From positions 1 to 21,578 of the forward strand of contig DETU01000065.1 of NCBI GenBank assembly GCA_002362175.1: DNA of 21,578 bases, written 5' to 3'. The translations under genes and the position numbers were made by a program. The stretch is from Ruminococcus sp. UBA3280 (GTDB lineage Bacteria; Bacillota; Clostridia; Oscillospirales; Ruminococcaceae). Numbering within the stretch: position 1 is the stretch's first letter; each line of letters opens with the position of its first letter. Below, piece by piece: positions 7,435 to 14,160 of the stretch. A model generated the notes under the pieces. The model was not told the origin of the DNA. It saw only the letters and a program-made list of their open reading frames with translations, and ran no database searches.

Positions 7435-9789
7435 CTAATCCTGATTTTCGTTTACAATAAATTCAAGTTCGATTGTCGTACCTATCGGAACTCTTGTTCC
7501 TGCCGGAATATTCTGACTTGATACCACAGCATTTGCCCTCTTTACAGACGCACCCTTTGCCACATAGTTAAGCTGACTGTATGCTATTGATTCATTTGCA
7601 ACTTCGGGTGAAACGTACTGTAAATCAGGAACTACCGTATATTCAACAGTATTGCCCTTTTCAGTATACAAATATACACAGCCTCCCTTTGCAATTGAAG
7701 AACCTGTCTGCGGTGACTGGGCAACGACTTCAATTCCGTTTCCTACTATTTCATATGTAACGCCGAGACCTTCGAGAGTAGTCTTTGCATCACTGATAGA
7801 ACCTTCAAGAAGTGGTATTTTCACATCAAGTTCTTCAACTTCTTCGTCGGTATATTCAAGATAAAATCCCATATACGGAAGAACGTCCTCAAAGATGTGT
7901 CTTGCGGTCGGAACAGCAACGACACTTCCATAATAGCCGATGTCTGCGTTAGGCATATCAGCAAGAACCAAAAGAATTATTTCAGGGTCCTCAACCGGAG
8001 CAAAGCACACATATGACGCACCATATTCATCTCTATCAAGAGAAAGACGTTCGGAAGTACCTGATTTACCACCTATCGAATATCCTTTTATACTAACATT
8101 GCCACCGTTACTTCCTGATACAACATTACCGAGAGCAGTTCTGACTTTTTCGGAAGTATCTTCTGATATAACCTGTCTGCGAACTGTTCTTTCATTCTTG
8201 AGAACTATATTTCCGTCCTCGTCAACTATCTTGTCAACCACATACGGCTGTAAGAGATAACCGCCGTTTATAGCCGCACAATATGAAGTAATCATTTCCA
8301 TAGGAGTGAGTGTGTCGCCCTGTCCGAAAGCACTTACGGCAAGGTCAACCGGAGACATATTTTCAGCCTCGAAACCGATTCCCACACCTTCAGCCGGCAA
8401 ATCTACTCCTGTTCGTTCTTTAAGTCCGAAAGCATCGTAATAGTAACAGAATTTATCGACACCGAGACGAGCTCCTATCTCCATAAAAGCAGGGTTACAG
8501 GAGTTTGTAAGAGCTTTCTGAAAAGTCTGTGCTCCGTGACCGCCCCAATCGTGACAGTGAATAGGTGCAGCACCCGGAATTGTTACAGAACCCGAACAGT
8601 AAAAAGAATCATTCTCAAAGTCTATCAGATTTTCTTCAATGGCAGCCGCACTTGTGATTACCTTGAAAACTGAACCTGGTTCATAAATTTCAGTAATGCA
8701 CTTGTTTTTCCACTGTGCCTCACGTTCGTCCGATGTTGCCTTTGTTGCTGCATCACCCGTAAGCTTTGCTATTTTTTCGGCTGCCACAGGGTCGGCAATT
8801 TCATACGGTTCATTGAGGTCAAAACTCGGATAAGTCGCCATACCGTAAACCGCACCCGTCTTTGCATTCATGAGAATTGCACACGCACGGTTTTTAACTT
8901 CAAATTCCGTTACCATTTCTTCAAGATGTTCTTCAAGAATATACTGAATACCCGTGTCAATAGTCAGATAAACGTCGTCACCGTTTTTGGCGGCATACGT
9001 CTTTGAATACCTGTACGGGAGTTCATTTCCGTTTGAATCCTTTGCGGAAATCGTTCTTCCGTCCACTCCTGCAAGATAATCATCATAGTATGCTTCAATA
9101 CCGTACATACCGTCACCGCCAGCGGACGTAAACCCGATAACAGAGGCGGCAAGTTCGTTATGCGGATAATATCTTTTCGTATCCTCCTCAATATTGAGTG
9201 AGATAAATTCATATTTGTCAAAAAAGGCAAGCACTTCATCTGCAACAGGCTTTTCCACCTGGTCCTGCAATATACTGTACTGATTGTTTGCCTCCATTGC
9301 AGACGCAACTTTTTCGGTTGTTATTCCGAGTTTTTCGGAAAGGAAATTTATCGATTCCTCTTTAAAAGCGTCCGCCGATTCAGGAAGCGGATTCAGTTCG
9401 TTTCCGTCATCATCAAACTTAGGTTTATAATCACCCGCAAGCTTTTCCTTGTTGCGTTTGTCTATTGATTCCTGAAGTGATTTAAGTTCTTTCTGAAATT
9501 GTCGGGGGTCAAGAAAAACTTTGTAAACAGACGCACTCTTTGCAAGCGGAGTACCGTTTGAATCATATATTGAGCCTCTGTGGGCTGAAATAAGTATTGA
9601 GCCGAAATGCTGGTCATTTGCCATAGCCTGATACTTATCGTTTTCAACAACTGAAATTTTAAAGAAATTCATTGCAACCAAAAGGAAAAGCAAAAAAAAC
9701 ACACCTGTCATAACGACACGTATTCTGAATTTCATTGTTTTTAAAGGAATATGTCTTGTTACTGCCACAGCTATCTTCCTTTCTGTCAT
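7435..9789 (-). CDS. ftsI: Class B penicillin-binding protein with two PASTA domains (FtsI/PBP2B-like)
   Basis: Septal transpeptidase that cross-links peptidoglycan outside the membrane, partner of FtsW. 784 residues. One membrane anchor (about 24-44) is followed by the PBP dimerisation domain with HRGSIYDSNGTPLA (70-83), then the transpeptidase domain. Catalytic motifs are SVFK (373-376), SCN (430-432) and KSGT (575-578). Two PASTA-like repeats lie at about 655-713 and 715-780. Two PASTA repeats resemble B. subtilis PBP2B more than SpoVD, which has one. Start choice is uncertain. The ATG at 9789 has no ribosome binding site, while an in-frame GTG at codon 8 (9768) has AAAGGAAG six bases upstream and may be the true start; the longer form is given. 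Expression may be set by the structured 247-base gap upstream. Confidence 0.93.
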   Translation of the reverse strand: MTERKIAVAVTRHIPLKTMKFRIRVVMTGVFFLLFLLVAMNFFKISVVENDKYQAMANDQHFGSILISAHRGSIYDSNGTPLAKSASVYKVFLDPRQFQKELKSLQESIDKRNKEKLAGDYKPKFDDDGNELNPLPESADAFKEESINFLSEKLGITTEKVASAMEANNQYSILQDQVEKPVADEVLAFFDKYEFISLNIEEDTKRYYPHNELAASVIGFTSAGGDGMYGIEAYYDDYLAGVDGRTISAKDSNGNELPYRYSKTYAAKNGDDVYLTIDTGIQYILEEHLEEMVTEFEVKNRACAILMNAKTGAVYGMATYPSFDLNEPYEIADPVAAEKIAKLTGDAATKATSDEREAQWKNKCITEIYEPGSVFKVITSAAAIEENLIDFENDSFYCSGSVTIPGAAPIHCHDWGGHGAQTFQKALTNSCNPAFMEIGARLGVDKFCYYYDAFGLKERTGVDLPAEGVGIGFEAENMSPVDLAVSAFGQGDTLTPMEMITSYCAAINGGYLLQPYVVDKIVDEDGNIVLKNERTVRRQVISEDTSEKVRTALGNVVSGSNGGNVSIKGYSIGGKSGTSERLSLDRDEYGASYVCFAPVEDPEIILLVLADMPNADIGYYGSVVAVPTARHIFEDVLPYMGFYLEYTDEEVEELDVKIPLLEGSISDAKTTLEGLGVTYEIVGNGIEVVAQSPQTGSSIAKGGCVYLYTEKGNTVEYTVVPDLQYVSPEVANESIAYSQLNYVAKGASVKRANAVVSSQNIPAGTRVPIGTTIELEFIVNENQD
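9766..9782 (-). promoter_or_regulatory. Ribosome binding site favouring a GTG start for ftsI
   Basis: Reading on the minus strand, AAAGGAAG (9782-9775) is followed by six bases and an in-frame GTG (9768-9766). The upstream ATG at 9789 is preceded by TTTTACGCCAATATC, with no purine-rich site. Most other genes in this cluster have a well-placed AGGAG-like site, and a GTG start is also used by the sortase gene ending at 13141. The GTG start would shorten the protein by seven residues, all before the basic anchor-flanking segment. Confidence 0.5.
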
Positions 9790-9797
9790 GATATTGG

Positions 9798-9839
9798 CGT
9801 AAAATAGAATAAGGCAGGGTAACTTTGCTGCCCCGCCTT
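9798..9839 (-). terminator. Terminator-like or attenuator hairpin just upstream of ftsI
   Basis: On the minus-strand RNA, AAGGCGGGG and CCCTGCCTT form a 9-bp stem in which the single non-Watson-Crick position is G.U on this strand, around an 11-base loop. ATTCTATTTTACG follows, a broken T-rich tract. The stem ends only about 22 bases before the ftsI ATG. A full stop here would cut ftsI off from ftsL, so partial termination or attenuation is more plausible. The wobble would be an A.C mismatch on the other strand, which argues for minus-strand function. Confidence 0.4.
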
Positions 9840-9907
9840 CTGAACATCTTCTTTTTTTGTCTGATGTCCGTTTCTTTTGATACGACGAAGGATTTTTCGC
9901 TATTCAA

Positions 9908-9962
9908 GCGTGGAAACGCCGTTCCGGAGTTCCATGGACAAAGCTCCGGAACGCCTGTTCCG
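9908..9962 (-). promoter_or_regulatory. Competing hairpins in the ftsL-ftsI leader
   Basis: Three adjacent inverted repeats. (1) CGTTCCGGAG (9920-9929) with CTCCGGAACG (9944-9953), a perfect 10-bp stem with a 14-base loop. (2) CGGAAC (9947-9952) with GTTCCG (9957-9962), a 6-bp stem with a 4-base loop that shares its arm with hairpin 1, so the two cannot form together. (3) GCGT (9908-9911) with ACGC (9916-9919), four bp with a 4-base loop. Mutually exclusive stems followed by a terminator-like hairpin is the layout of RNA leaders that switch between states. No known riboswitch or T-box core was recognised. A repetitive extragenic element is the alternative. Confidence 0.45.
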
Positions 9963-9998
9963 ATATTCCGACACTCGCTGTATCTCCGTGTTCTACAT

Positions 9999-10004
9999 AT
10001 TATA
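9999..10004 (-). promoter_or_regulatory. Possible -10 element of an internal ftsI promoter
   Basis: A perfect TATAAT on the minus strand, preceded by CTG, lies just after the ftsL stop. No convincing -35 is found 16-18 bases upstream, where the sequence is AT-rich. If used, the transcript would carry about 200 bases of structured leader before ftsI. This is a single-box call and weak on its own. Confidence 0.3.
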
Positions 10005-10036
10005 CAGGCAGTCCTATTATTATATTTATATTGGTA

Positions 10037-10531
10037 CTACCCTCTGAAATATTCCACACAGTCGTCAAAAAAGCCTTTTACTTTAGCTATTATGCCCTTT
10101 TCCTGTTCAGGAATATTTACCACGTCATCAGTCTGTATTTTTATGTACTTTATTTGTGAAGAATCCATTTTCTTCATACCCAGTACATTTTCCGCATAAT
10201 CTTCGACGTTTTTAGCAGACATTTTACTTTCAAGTTCAGATTGCAGTCTTACGTTTTCGGCTTCGGCAAGATTAAGCTGTCTGTTAAGGTCTGTAACCTT
10301 GTTATATACAGTATTTCTTCTGTCAAGCGTATAAATTACCGAACCGAGCAGTACAGCCGCAATAAGAGAAACAAAAACGATGGCGAGTACAGAACCGCTT
10401 TTCGCTTCATTATGTTTCATCTGAATATTCTTTCTCGCTTCGGGGATTTTTTCAGGTTCAGGCTTTATTTCCTCCTGAAAATCATCGTTTTCCGCTTCTT
10501 CATAATAATAAGCAGCATTACTTTCAGCCAT
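10037..10531 (-). CDS. ftsL: FtsL-like septum protein (coiled-coil bitopic division protein)
   Basis: Small bitopic membrane protein that in the family pairs with DivIC/FtsB through a coiled coil and, with FtsQ, activates FtsW-FtsI. 164 residues: a long acidic cytoplasmic N-terminus (1-40, with a Tyr triplet near residue 8), one membrane helix (about 46-68), a heptad-like coiled coil (about 72-103), then AENVLGMKKMDSSQIKYI (113-130), the conserved segment of the septum-formation initiator family. A C-terminal extension of some 30 residues follows. Its ATG directly follows the rsmH stop codon, with AAGGGG inside the rsmH end, so the two are translationally coupled. The call rests on architecture and position between rsmH and the PBP; sequence conservation in FtsL is low. 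Confidence 0.85.
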   Translation of the reverse strand: MAESNAAYYYEEAENDDFQEEIKPEPEKIPEARKNIQMKHNEAKSGSVLAIVFVSLIAAVLLGSVIYTLDRRNTVYNKVTDLNRQLNLAEAENVRLQSELESKMSAKNVEDYAENVLGMKKMDSSQIKYIKIQTDDVVNIPEQEKGIIAKVKGFFDDCVEYFRG

Positions 10532-11464
10532 CTATTCCGCACCCCTTTCAATAATTCTGAGTTTGGCACTTCTGCTTCTTTTGTTTTCTTTGAGTTCTTT
10601 TTCGTCAGCCTCTATGGGCTTTCTGTTGATAAGCACGCCCTGCGGTTTATGACCACATACGCACTGCGGAAAATCCGGAGGACATATACAGCCTCTGCAC
10701 CAGCCTGCAAATCTTTGTTTTACAAGCCTGTCCTCAAGTGAATGAAAAGTAATTACAGCGAGTCGCCCGCCTGTTTTCAGACTGTAGAAAGCCTCGTCCA
10801 GCCCTTTTGAAAGATGTTCAAATTCGCCGTTGACTGCAATTCTTATTGCCTGAAAAGTTTTTTTGCACGGATTCTTATCACGTCTTGCCTTTTGTGGAAC
10901 GCTTTGTCTGATAATATCGGCAAGCTGTAAAGTAGTTTCCAAAGGAGAAATTTCCCTTGCCTTTACTATATTTTCGGCAATTCTACGTGAAAACTTTTCT
11001 TCACCGTACTCAAAAATAATCTTTGCAAGTTCCTGCTGTGAATATGTATTGACAATATCTGACGCACTGATTCCTTCTTTCTCCATTCTCATATCAAGTG
11101 GAGCATCGGCATGGTAAGAAAAACCTCTGCTTTCCTCGTCAAGCTGATATGACGAAACACCCAAATCAAGAAGAATCCCGTCAACCTTGTCAATCCCGAG
11201 ATTATCGAGAACCTCTCTCATATTGGAATAATTGTTTTTTACAACCTGTGCCATACTGTAGCGTGAAAGCCTTTCAGTTGCAACGGCTACAGCGTCGGGG
11301 TCACGGTCAATTGAAATAAGCCTGCCGTTTTCACCGAGATGTGAAGCTATTACAGACGAATGACCTGCACCTCCGGCAGTACCGTCAACATAGATGCCGT
11401 CGGGACGGATAGCGAGTCCGTCGATACATTCATGAAGCATAACGGGAACATGACTGAATACCAT
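10532..11464 (-). CDS. rsmH: 16S rRNA (cytosine1402-N4)-methyltransferase RsmH
   Basis: S-adenosylmethionine-dependent methyltransferase (formerly MraW) acting on 16S rRNA C1402 in the decoding centre. 310 residues, normal. Motifs are HVPVMLHE (5-12), the SAM loop DGTAGGAGHS (27-36), LDLGVSSYQLD (99-109), RGFSYHADAPLDMRM (113-127), FQAIRIAVN (204-212) and HSLEDRLVK (241-249). A Cys-rich patch with C256, C259, C261, C268 and C270 (within WCRGCICPPDFPQCVCG) is common in the family. RSAKLR is near the C-terminus. The start ATG has TTAGGAGGA upstream. It is the first gene of the dcw operon, about 110 bases downstream of a good promoter. mraZ, which usually precedes it, is missing. Confidence 0.97.
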   Translation of the reverse strand: MVFSHVPVMLHECIDGLAIRPDGIYVDGTAGGAGHSSVIASHLGENGRLISIDRDPDAVAVATERLSRYSMAQVVKNNYSNMREVLDNLGIDKVDGILLDLGVSSYQLDEESRGFSYHADAPLDMRMEKEGISASDIVNTYSQQELAKIIFEYGEEKFSRRIAENIVKAREISPLETTLQLADIIRQSVPQKARRDKNPCKKTFQAIRIAVNGEFEHLSKGLDEAFYSLKTGGRLAVITFHSLEDRLVKQRFAGWCRGCICPPDFPQCVCGHKPQGVLINRKPIEADEKELKENKRSRSAKLRIIERGAE

Positions 11465-11580
11465 AAAATAATCCTCCTAACTTTCAGAGTCAAAGCAAGA
11501 TGACGGAAACGGTATAAAGTCTGCTTCTGTACGCTCTTGATTAAAACGGGCGGAAAAATACCTTTTTCACCCTTATATTA

Positions 11581-11609
11581 ATTATACAGCTTAAACGGTT
11601 AATTATCAA
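11581..11609 (-). promoter_or_regulatory. Sigma-A-type promoter of the dcw operon (rsmH)
   Basis: TTGATA (-35, 11609-11604), a 17-base spacer, and TATAAT (-10, 11586-11581) on the minus strand: five of six and six of six matches to consensus at ideal spacing. The predicted start is about 11574, leaving a leader of about 110 bases before the rsmH ATG. A 9-bp inverted repeat overlaps the spacer and the region upstream of the -35. Confidence 0.82.
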
Positions 11610-11640
11610 GATGTAATACCGCACAATTGTCAACCGTTTA
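11592..11640. repeat. Inverted repeat flanking the -35 box of the dcw promoter, possible operator
   Basis: TAAACGGTT (11592-11600) and AACCGTTTA (11632-11640) are perfect 9-bp inverted arms separated by 31 bases. One arm lies in the -35/-10 spacer and the other about 23 bases upstream of the -35, so their centres are 40 bp apart, near four helical turns. A pair of such sites on the same DNA face could bind a dimeric regulator. They do not look like the GTGGG-type boxes of MraZ, and no regulator gene is in the window. Confidence 0.45.
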
Positions 11641-11769
11641 TCAGAAATATTTTTAGATATATCGCTGAAAATCAGCTTTTCACAGTACAAAAGCAGAACA
11701 TACGTTTTTGAAATTTATTAATTTATTTTTCTTATAAGCGTATTGTTAATCCGTTTCAACATACAAGAC

Positions 11770-11832
11770 AAAAAAGCGAATAAGTCCCTGAACACAAAGA
11801 ATAAAATTTTTCTGCTGTGTTCAAAGACTTAT
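11770..11832 (-). terminator. Intrinsic terminator of the sortase/SpoIID operon
   Basis: On the minus strand, ATAAGTCTTTGAACACA pairs with TGTGTTCAGGGACTTAT over 17 positions, 15 Watson-Crick and two U.G wobbles. The AT-rich loop is 19 bases, and TTTTTT lies three bases after the stem. It starts eight bases past the stop of the SpoIID-type gene and separates that operon from the dcw promoter. Confidence 0.85.
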
Positions 11833-11839
11833 AATATTT

Positions 11840-13120
11840 TTAATAGGTATATGTAAGATTGAATTTTGATGATTTCAGGTCAAGAAGCAATTTTAGTTCA
11901 TAACCTCTTATCGACAACTGGTCATCAATATTAACGTCTGTCACATATCCCGTCTGCTGTGAATAAACAGGCTGAATCCATTTTCCCGGGTCATCGGAAA
12001 GCTTGATATTATATTCACCCTCTATAAGTCTTTTTACTTCAGATGCAGGATAATATGTAACTGTACCATAATGAGGGTCATAAGCCTCATCATAGTCGCT
12101 CGGAACACTTATAAGATAAGGAATGTCGGCATAGAAAACCTCACCGCAGTTTGCCGAACAGCCACCCGTTGAAGCGGAAAACATTGTAAGTGCATAACTT
12201 CCGTCATAATAGAGAGCTTCTCCAAGAACTTCCGTACAGGCATCAATAACATTCTGAGGAGGGTCGGGCTTGCCGAGAAGGTCGGCGGAATCGTCGTTGT
12301 GATATTTAAGGTAGGTATAAACGGCAACAGCCTGAGCCTTTATAGCTTCATAGTGCATAGAACCGCCTATTTCCCTGTTTACAATCTGTGCAACCACTGA
12401 AACGGTATCGCCTGCCGGCTGACCTTCTATGGTAAGTTCCTCATAATCAGTAAGACCTGTATTCATAAGATAGGTGTTGGGGTAATAATGGGCAAGAATA
12501 TCCTGATAAGACCAACCTGCATAAGTTGCATAGAAATTTGCCCCGTTCTGACTCATACCAACGCCGTGACCCCAGCCGTAAGTTACAAATGTAAATTCTC
12601 CCGACATTTCAGAAGATACGTCCTGTTCATGAGGAACAGGAATTTCCCCGACGTGTCCTATTGCAGTAAGGTCTGCATCTTCAGCACGCTTTACCGATGT
12701 AACAGGATTTCCCGTACGCAGAGAAATAACAATTTCTTTCTTTGCCTGTTCTGTCTGCTGTTGTGTAAGGGTAGTATTGGAAAAGTCCTCATAATACGTA
12801 TATTCAGGCACTGACATTTCATAATTCACAATTGAAAGACTTGAATCATAGTCATCAATAACTGCCTTTCCCTTTTTGATTTCCACACGCTGTGCAGGAG
12901 CGGTTGTAGCCTGATTTTCCGTAGTATCTGTAGTATTTTCCGTATCGGTAACGTTTTGATTGTCAGGAACATTTTCAGGTTCTCCGTAAATATAAGGCTC
13001 CTGATTTTCAAGCACTTCTCCTTCTCCAACCGCACCGACACATTGTCCGCCGGCTGATACAGCTATAAGCAATCCTGATAAAAGTGCGGGAATACGTTTC
13101 AGTAAATTTTTAATTTCCAT
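11840..13120 (-). CDS. Secreted SpoIID/LytB-type protein with permuted domain order
   Basis: SpoIID-family proteins are lytic transglycosylases or stimulators of wall hydrolases acting on peptidoglycan outside the membrane. 426 residues: a signal peptide (about 1-30), a Thr/Asn/Glu-rich linker (about 35-77), then the domain. Hallmark blocks are present in unusual order. YGWGHGVGMSQNGA (181-194) and ILAHYYPNTYL (208-218), normally at the C-terminal end of the fold, come first. Then come VNREIGGSM with candidate catalytic Glu250, EAIKAQAVAVYTY (258-270), FSASTGGCSANCG (314-326, Cys321 and Cys325) and PYLISVPSDYD (334-344). The strand-helix block IRGYELKLLLDLKS (404-417), which normally precedes GWGHG, is at the C-terminus. 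This fits a circular permutation. Last gene of a three-gene operon with two sortases, 20 bases after the second; start ATG has AGGAG. A sporulation role is not implied. Confidence 0.85.
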   Translation of the reverse strand: MEIKNLLKRIPALLSGLLIAVSAGGQCVGAVGEGEVLENQEPYIYGEPENVPDNQNVTDTENTTDTTENQATTAPAQRVEIKKGKAVIDDYDSSLSIVNYEMSVPEYTYYEDFSNTTLTQQQTEQAKKEIVISLRTGNPVTSVKRAEDADLTAIGHVGEIPVPHEQDVSSEMSGEFTFVTYGWGHGVGMSQNGANFYATYAGWSYQDILAHYYPNTYLMNTGLTDYEELTIEGQPAGDTVSVVAQIVNREIGGSMHYEAIKAQAVAVYTYLKYHNDDSADLLGKPDPPQNVIDACTEVLGEALYYDGSYALTMFSASTGGCSANCGEVFYADIPYLISVPSDYDEAYDPHYGTVTYYPASEVKRLIEGEYNIKLSDDPGKWIQPVYSQQTGYVTDVNIDDQLSIRGYELKLLLDLKSSKFNLTYTY

Positions 13121-13140
13121 AAATTTCTCCTAATTATTTA

Positions 13141-14157
13141 TTATGTAGGAATATCCTGAATTTCATTTTCATGATTTTCTTCAAACGGATTTTCTTCAAT
13201 CTGAACTTCTTCGGTAGTTGGTTCTTCAGGTTTGATTTTCTGAATAGTAGAAAAATCTCCTGCAACCTCTCCGTCTCTCAGCCTTCTTGCAACTATAATA
13301 AATCTTGAATTATCTGCGTCGGAATAGCAGGTTGACAATGTAAGCAACTTGTCGCCGTATTTTACGTCAACCCCCGTATCAAGCATTTGTTTTTCACGGA
13401 TTTTTCCCACATACCAGTCAAAATCTTCTTTTTTCTTAAATTCTTCCCGATTCCAGTAATCAAACTCAACACCTGCGTCGCCGCTTGTGATTATATACCC
13501 AAAGATAACATAATTATAGTCCTTATAGTTTGAACTCAGTTCAATGAACTGGTTTGAATGATAGAATCCGTCTATCTGATAGTAATGGTCAAGCGACCCA
13601 AACATTGAATCATTAAGCATATTATGACCATATATAACAATATTATCCGACTGTGTCTTTTCATCGTTTCCAAAAACATCACGGTAATCCATATATAAAG
13701 TACCCTCAAACAGATAGTTTTTATCGAAATCATGATGAAGGTAAAACTCATTGGGCGGACAGTATTCCGCACCATAGCCAGTATCCGCCTGAATCTCTCC
13801 GGGGTCTTTCATTACAGGATAGTTAACCATAGTATTGTTTATTCTAAGCCAGCCCATAAAGTCTTTATTCTGTTTCCGTAAAAGCTTGGAAAAATCAGTC
13901 ATACCCTTATTATTTGGGATATAATCATATACAGGCAGAGTGGTTGTAACCGTTGGTTCGGTAACAACCGTTGCTGTTGTTGTTGATAATGATGTTACTT
14001 TTGTTATCGCTTCTGTTTCCGTCTCTGTTGCCTCTTGACTCATTGTTACCACAGGAACAGTATTTCCCTCTTTTTCACTCATCATAAGAATTGAAACAGA
14101 TATACTTGCAACTGCTACAAAAGCAGAAAGTACCGAAATAACTTTTATAGGATTCAC
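13141..14157 (-). CDS. Class B sortase with Ser/Thr-rich stalk and acidic tail
   Basis: Membrane-anchored cysteine transpeptidase that cuts a sorting signal and attaches surface proteins to the wall or assembles polymers; its substrate is unknown. 338 residues: one N-terminal membrane anchor (about 5-27), a Thr/Glu/Val-rich stalk (28-75), a sortase domain (about 78-296) and a Glu/Pro-rich C-terminal tail (about 308-338). Catalytic residues fit the family: His178 in IVIYGHNMLNDSMFGSL (173-189), Cys277 in LLTLSTCYSDADNSRF and Arg285. The helix inserted between strands before the Cys and the GHN motif support class B. The start is GTG at 14157, chosen because GAGGAGGAA in the end of the upstream gene sits just before it; only three bases separate it from the upstream stop. 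It is a paralogue of the preceding sortase. Confidence 0.9.
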   Translation of the reverse strand: MNPIKVISVLSAFVAVASISVSILMMSEKEGNTVPVVTMSQEATETETEAITKVTSLSTTTATVVTEPTVTTTLPVYDYIPNNKGMTDFSKLLRKQNKDFMGWLRINNTMVNYPVMKDPGEIQADTGYGAEYCPPNEFYLHHDFDKNYLFEGTLYMDYRDVFGNDEKTQSDNIVIYGHNMLNDSMFGSLDHYYQIDGFYHSNQFIELSSNYKDYNYVIFGYIITSGDAGVEFDYWNREEFKKKEDFDWYVGKIREKQMLDTGVDVKYGDKLLTLSTCYSDADNSRFIIVARRLRDGEVAGDFSTIQKIKPEEPTTEEVQIEENPFEENHENEIQDIPT

Positions 14158-14160
14158 TAT

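Larger units (their letters stand above)
11465..11839. other. Intergenic region between the dcw operon and the sortase/SpoIID operon
   Basis: 375 bases without a convincing open frame on either strand. On the minus strand it contains, in order of transcription, the terminator of the upstream operon (11832-11770), an AT-rich stretch with a small hairpin GCTGA-AAA-TCAGC of unknown role near 11665-11680, a 9-bp inverted repeat (11640-11592), the rsmH promoter (11609-11581) and the rsmH leader. No remnant of mraZ was recognised. Confidence 0.7.

Noticed and set aside
9659..9907. Minus-strand frame of 82 codons crossing from the leader into ftsI in another frame
   Set aside because: Starts at a TTG with no ribosome site, is basic low-complexity sequence and overlaps the start of ftsI; more likely non-coding leader.
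11628..11633. A perfect TTGACA on the minus strand upstream of rsmH as a second promoter -35
   Set aside because: No TATAAT-like box lies 16-18 bases downstream; the TTGATA/TATAAT pair at 11581-11609 is far better.
11840..13120. Lipoprotein signal in the SpoIID-type protein (Cys27)
   Set aside because: The bases before Cys27 encode Gly-Gly-Gln, which does not fit a lipobox; an ordinary signal peptide is more likely.
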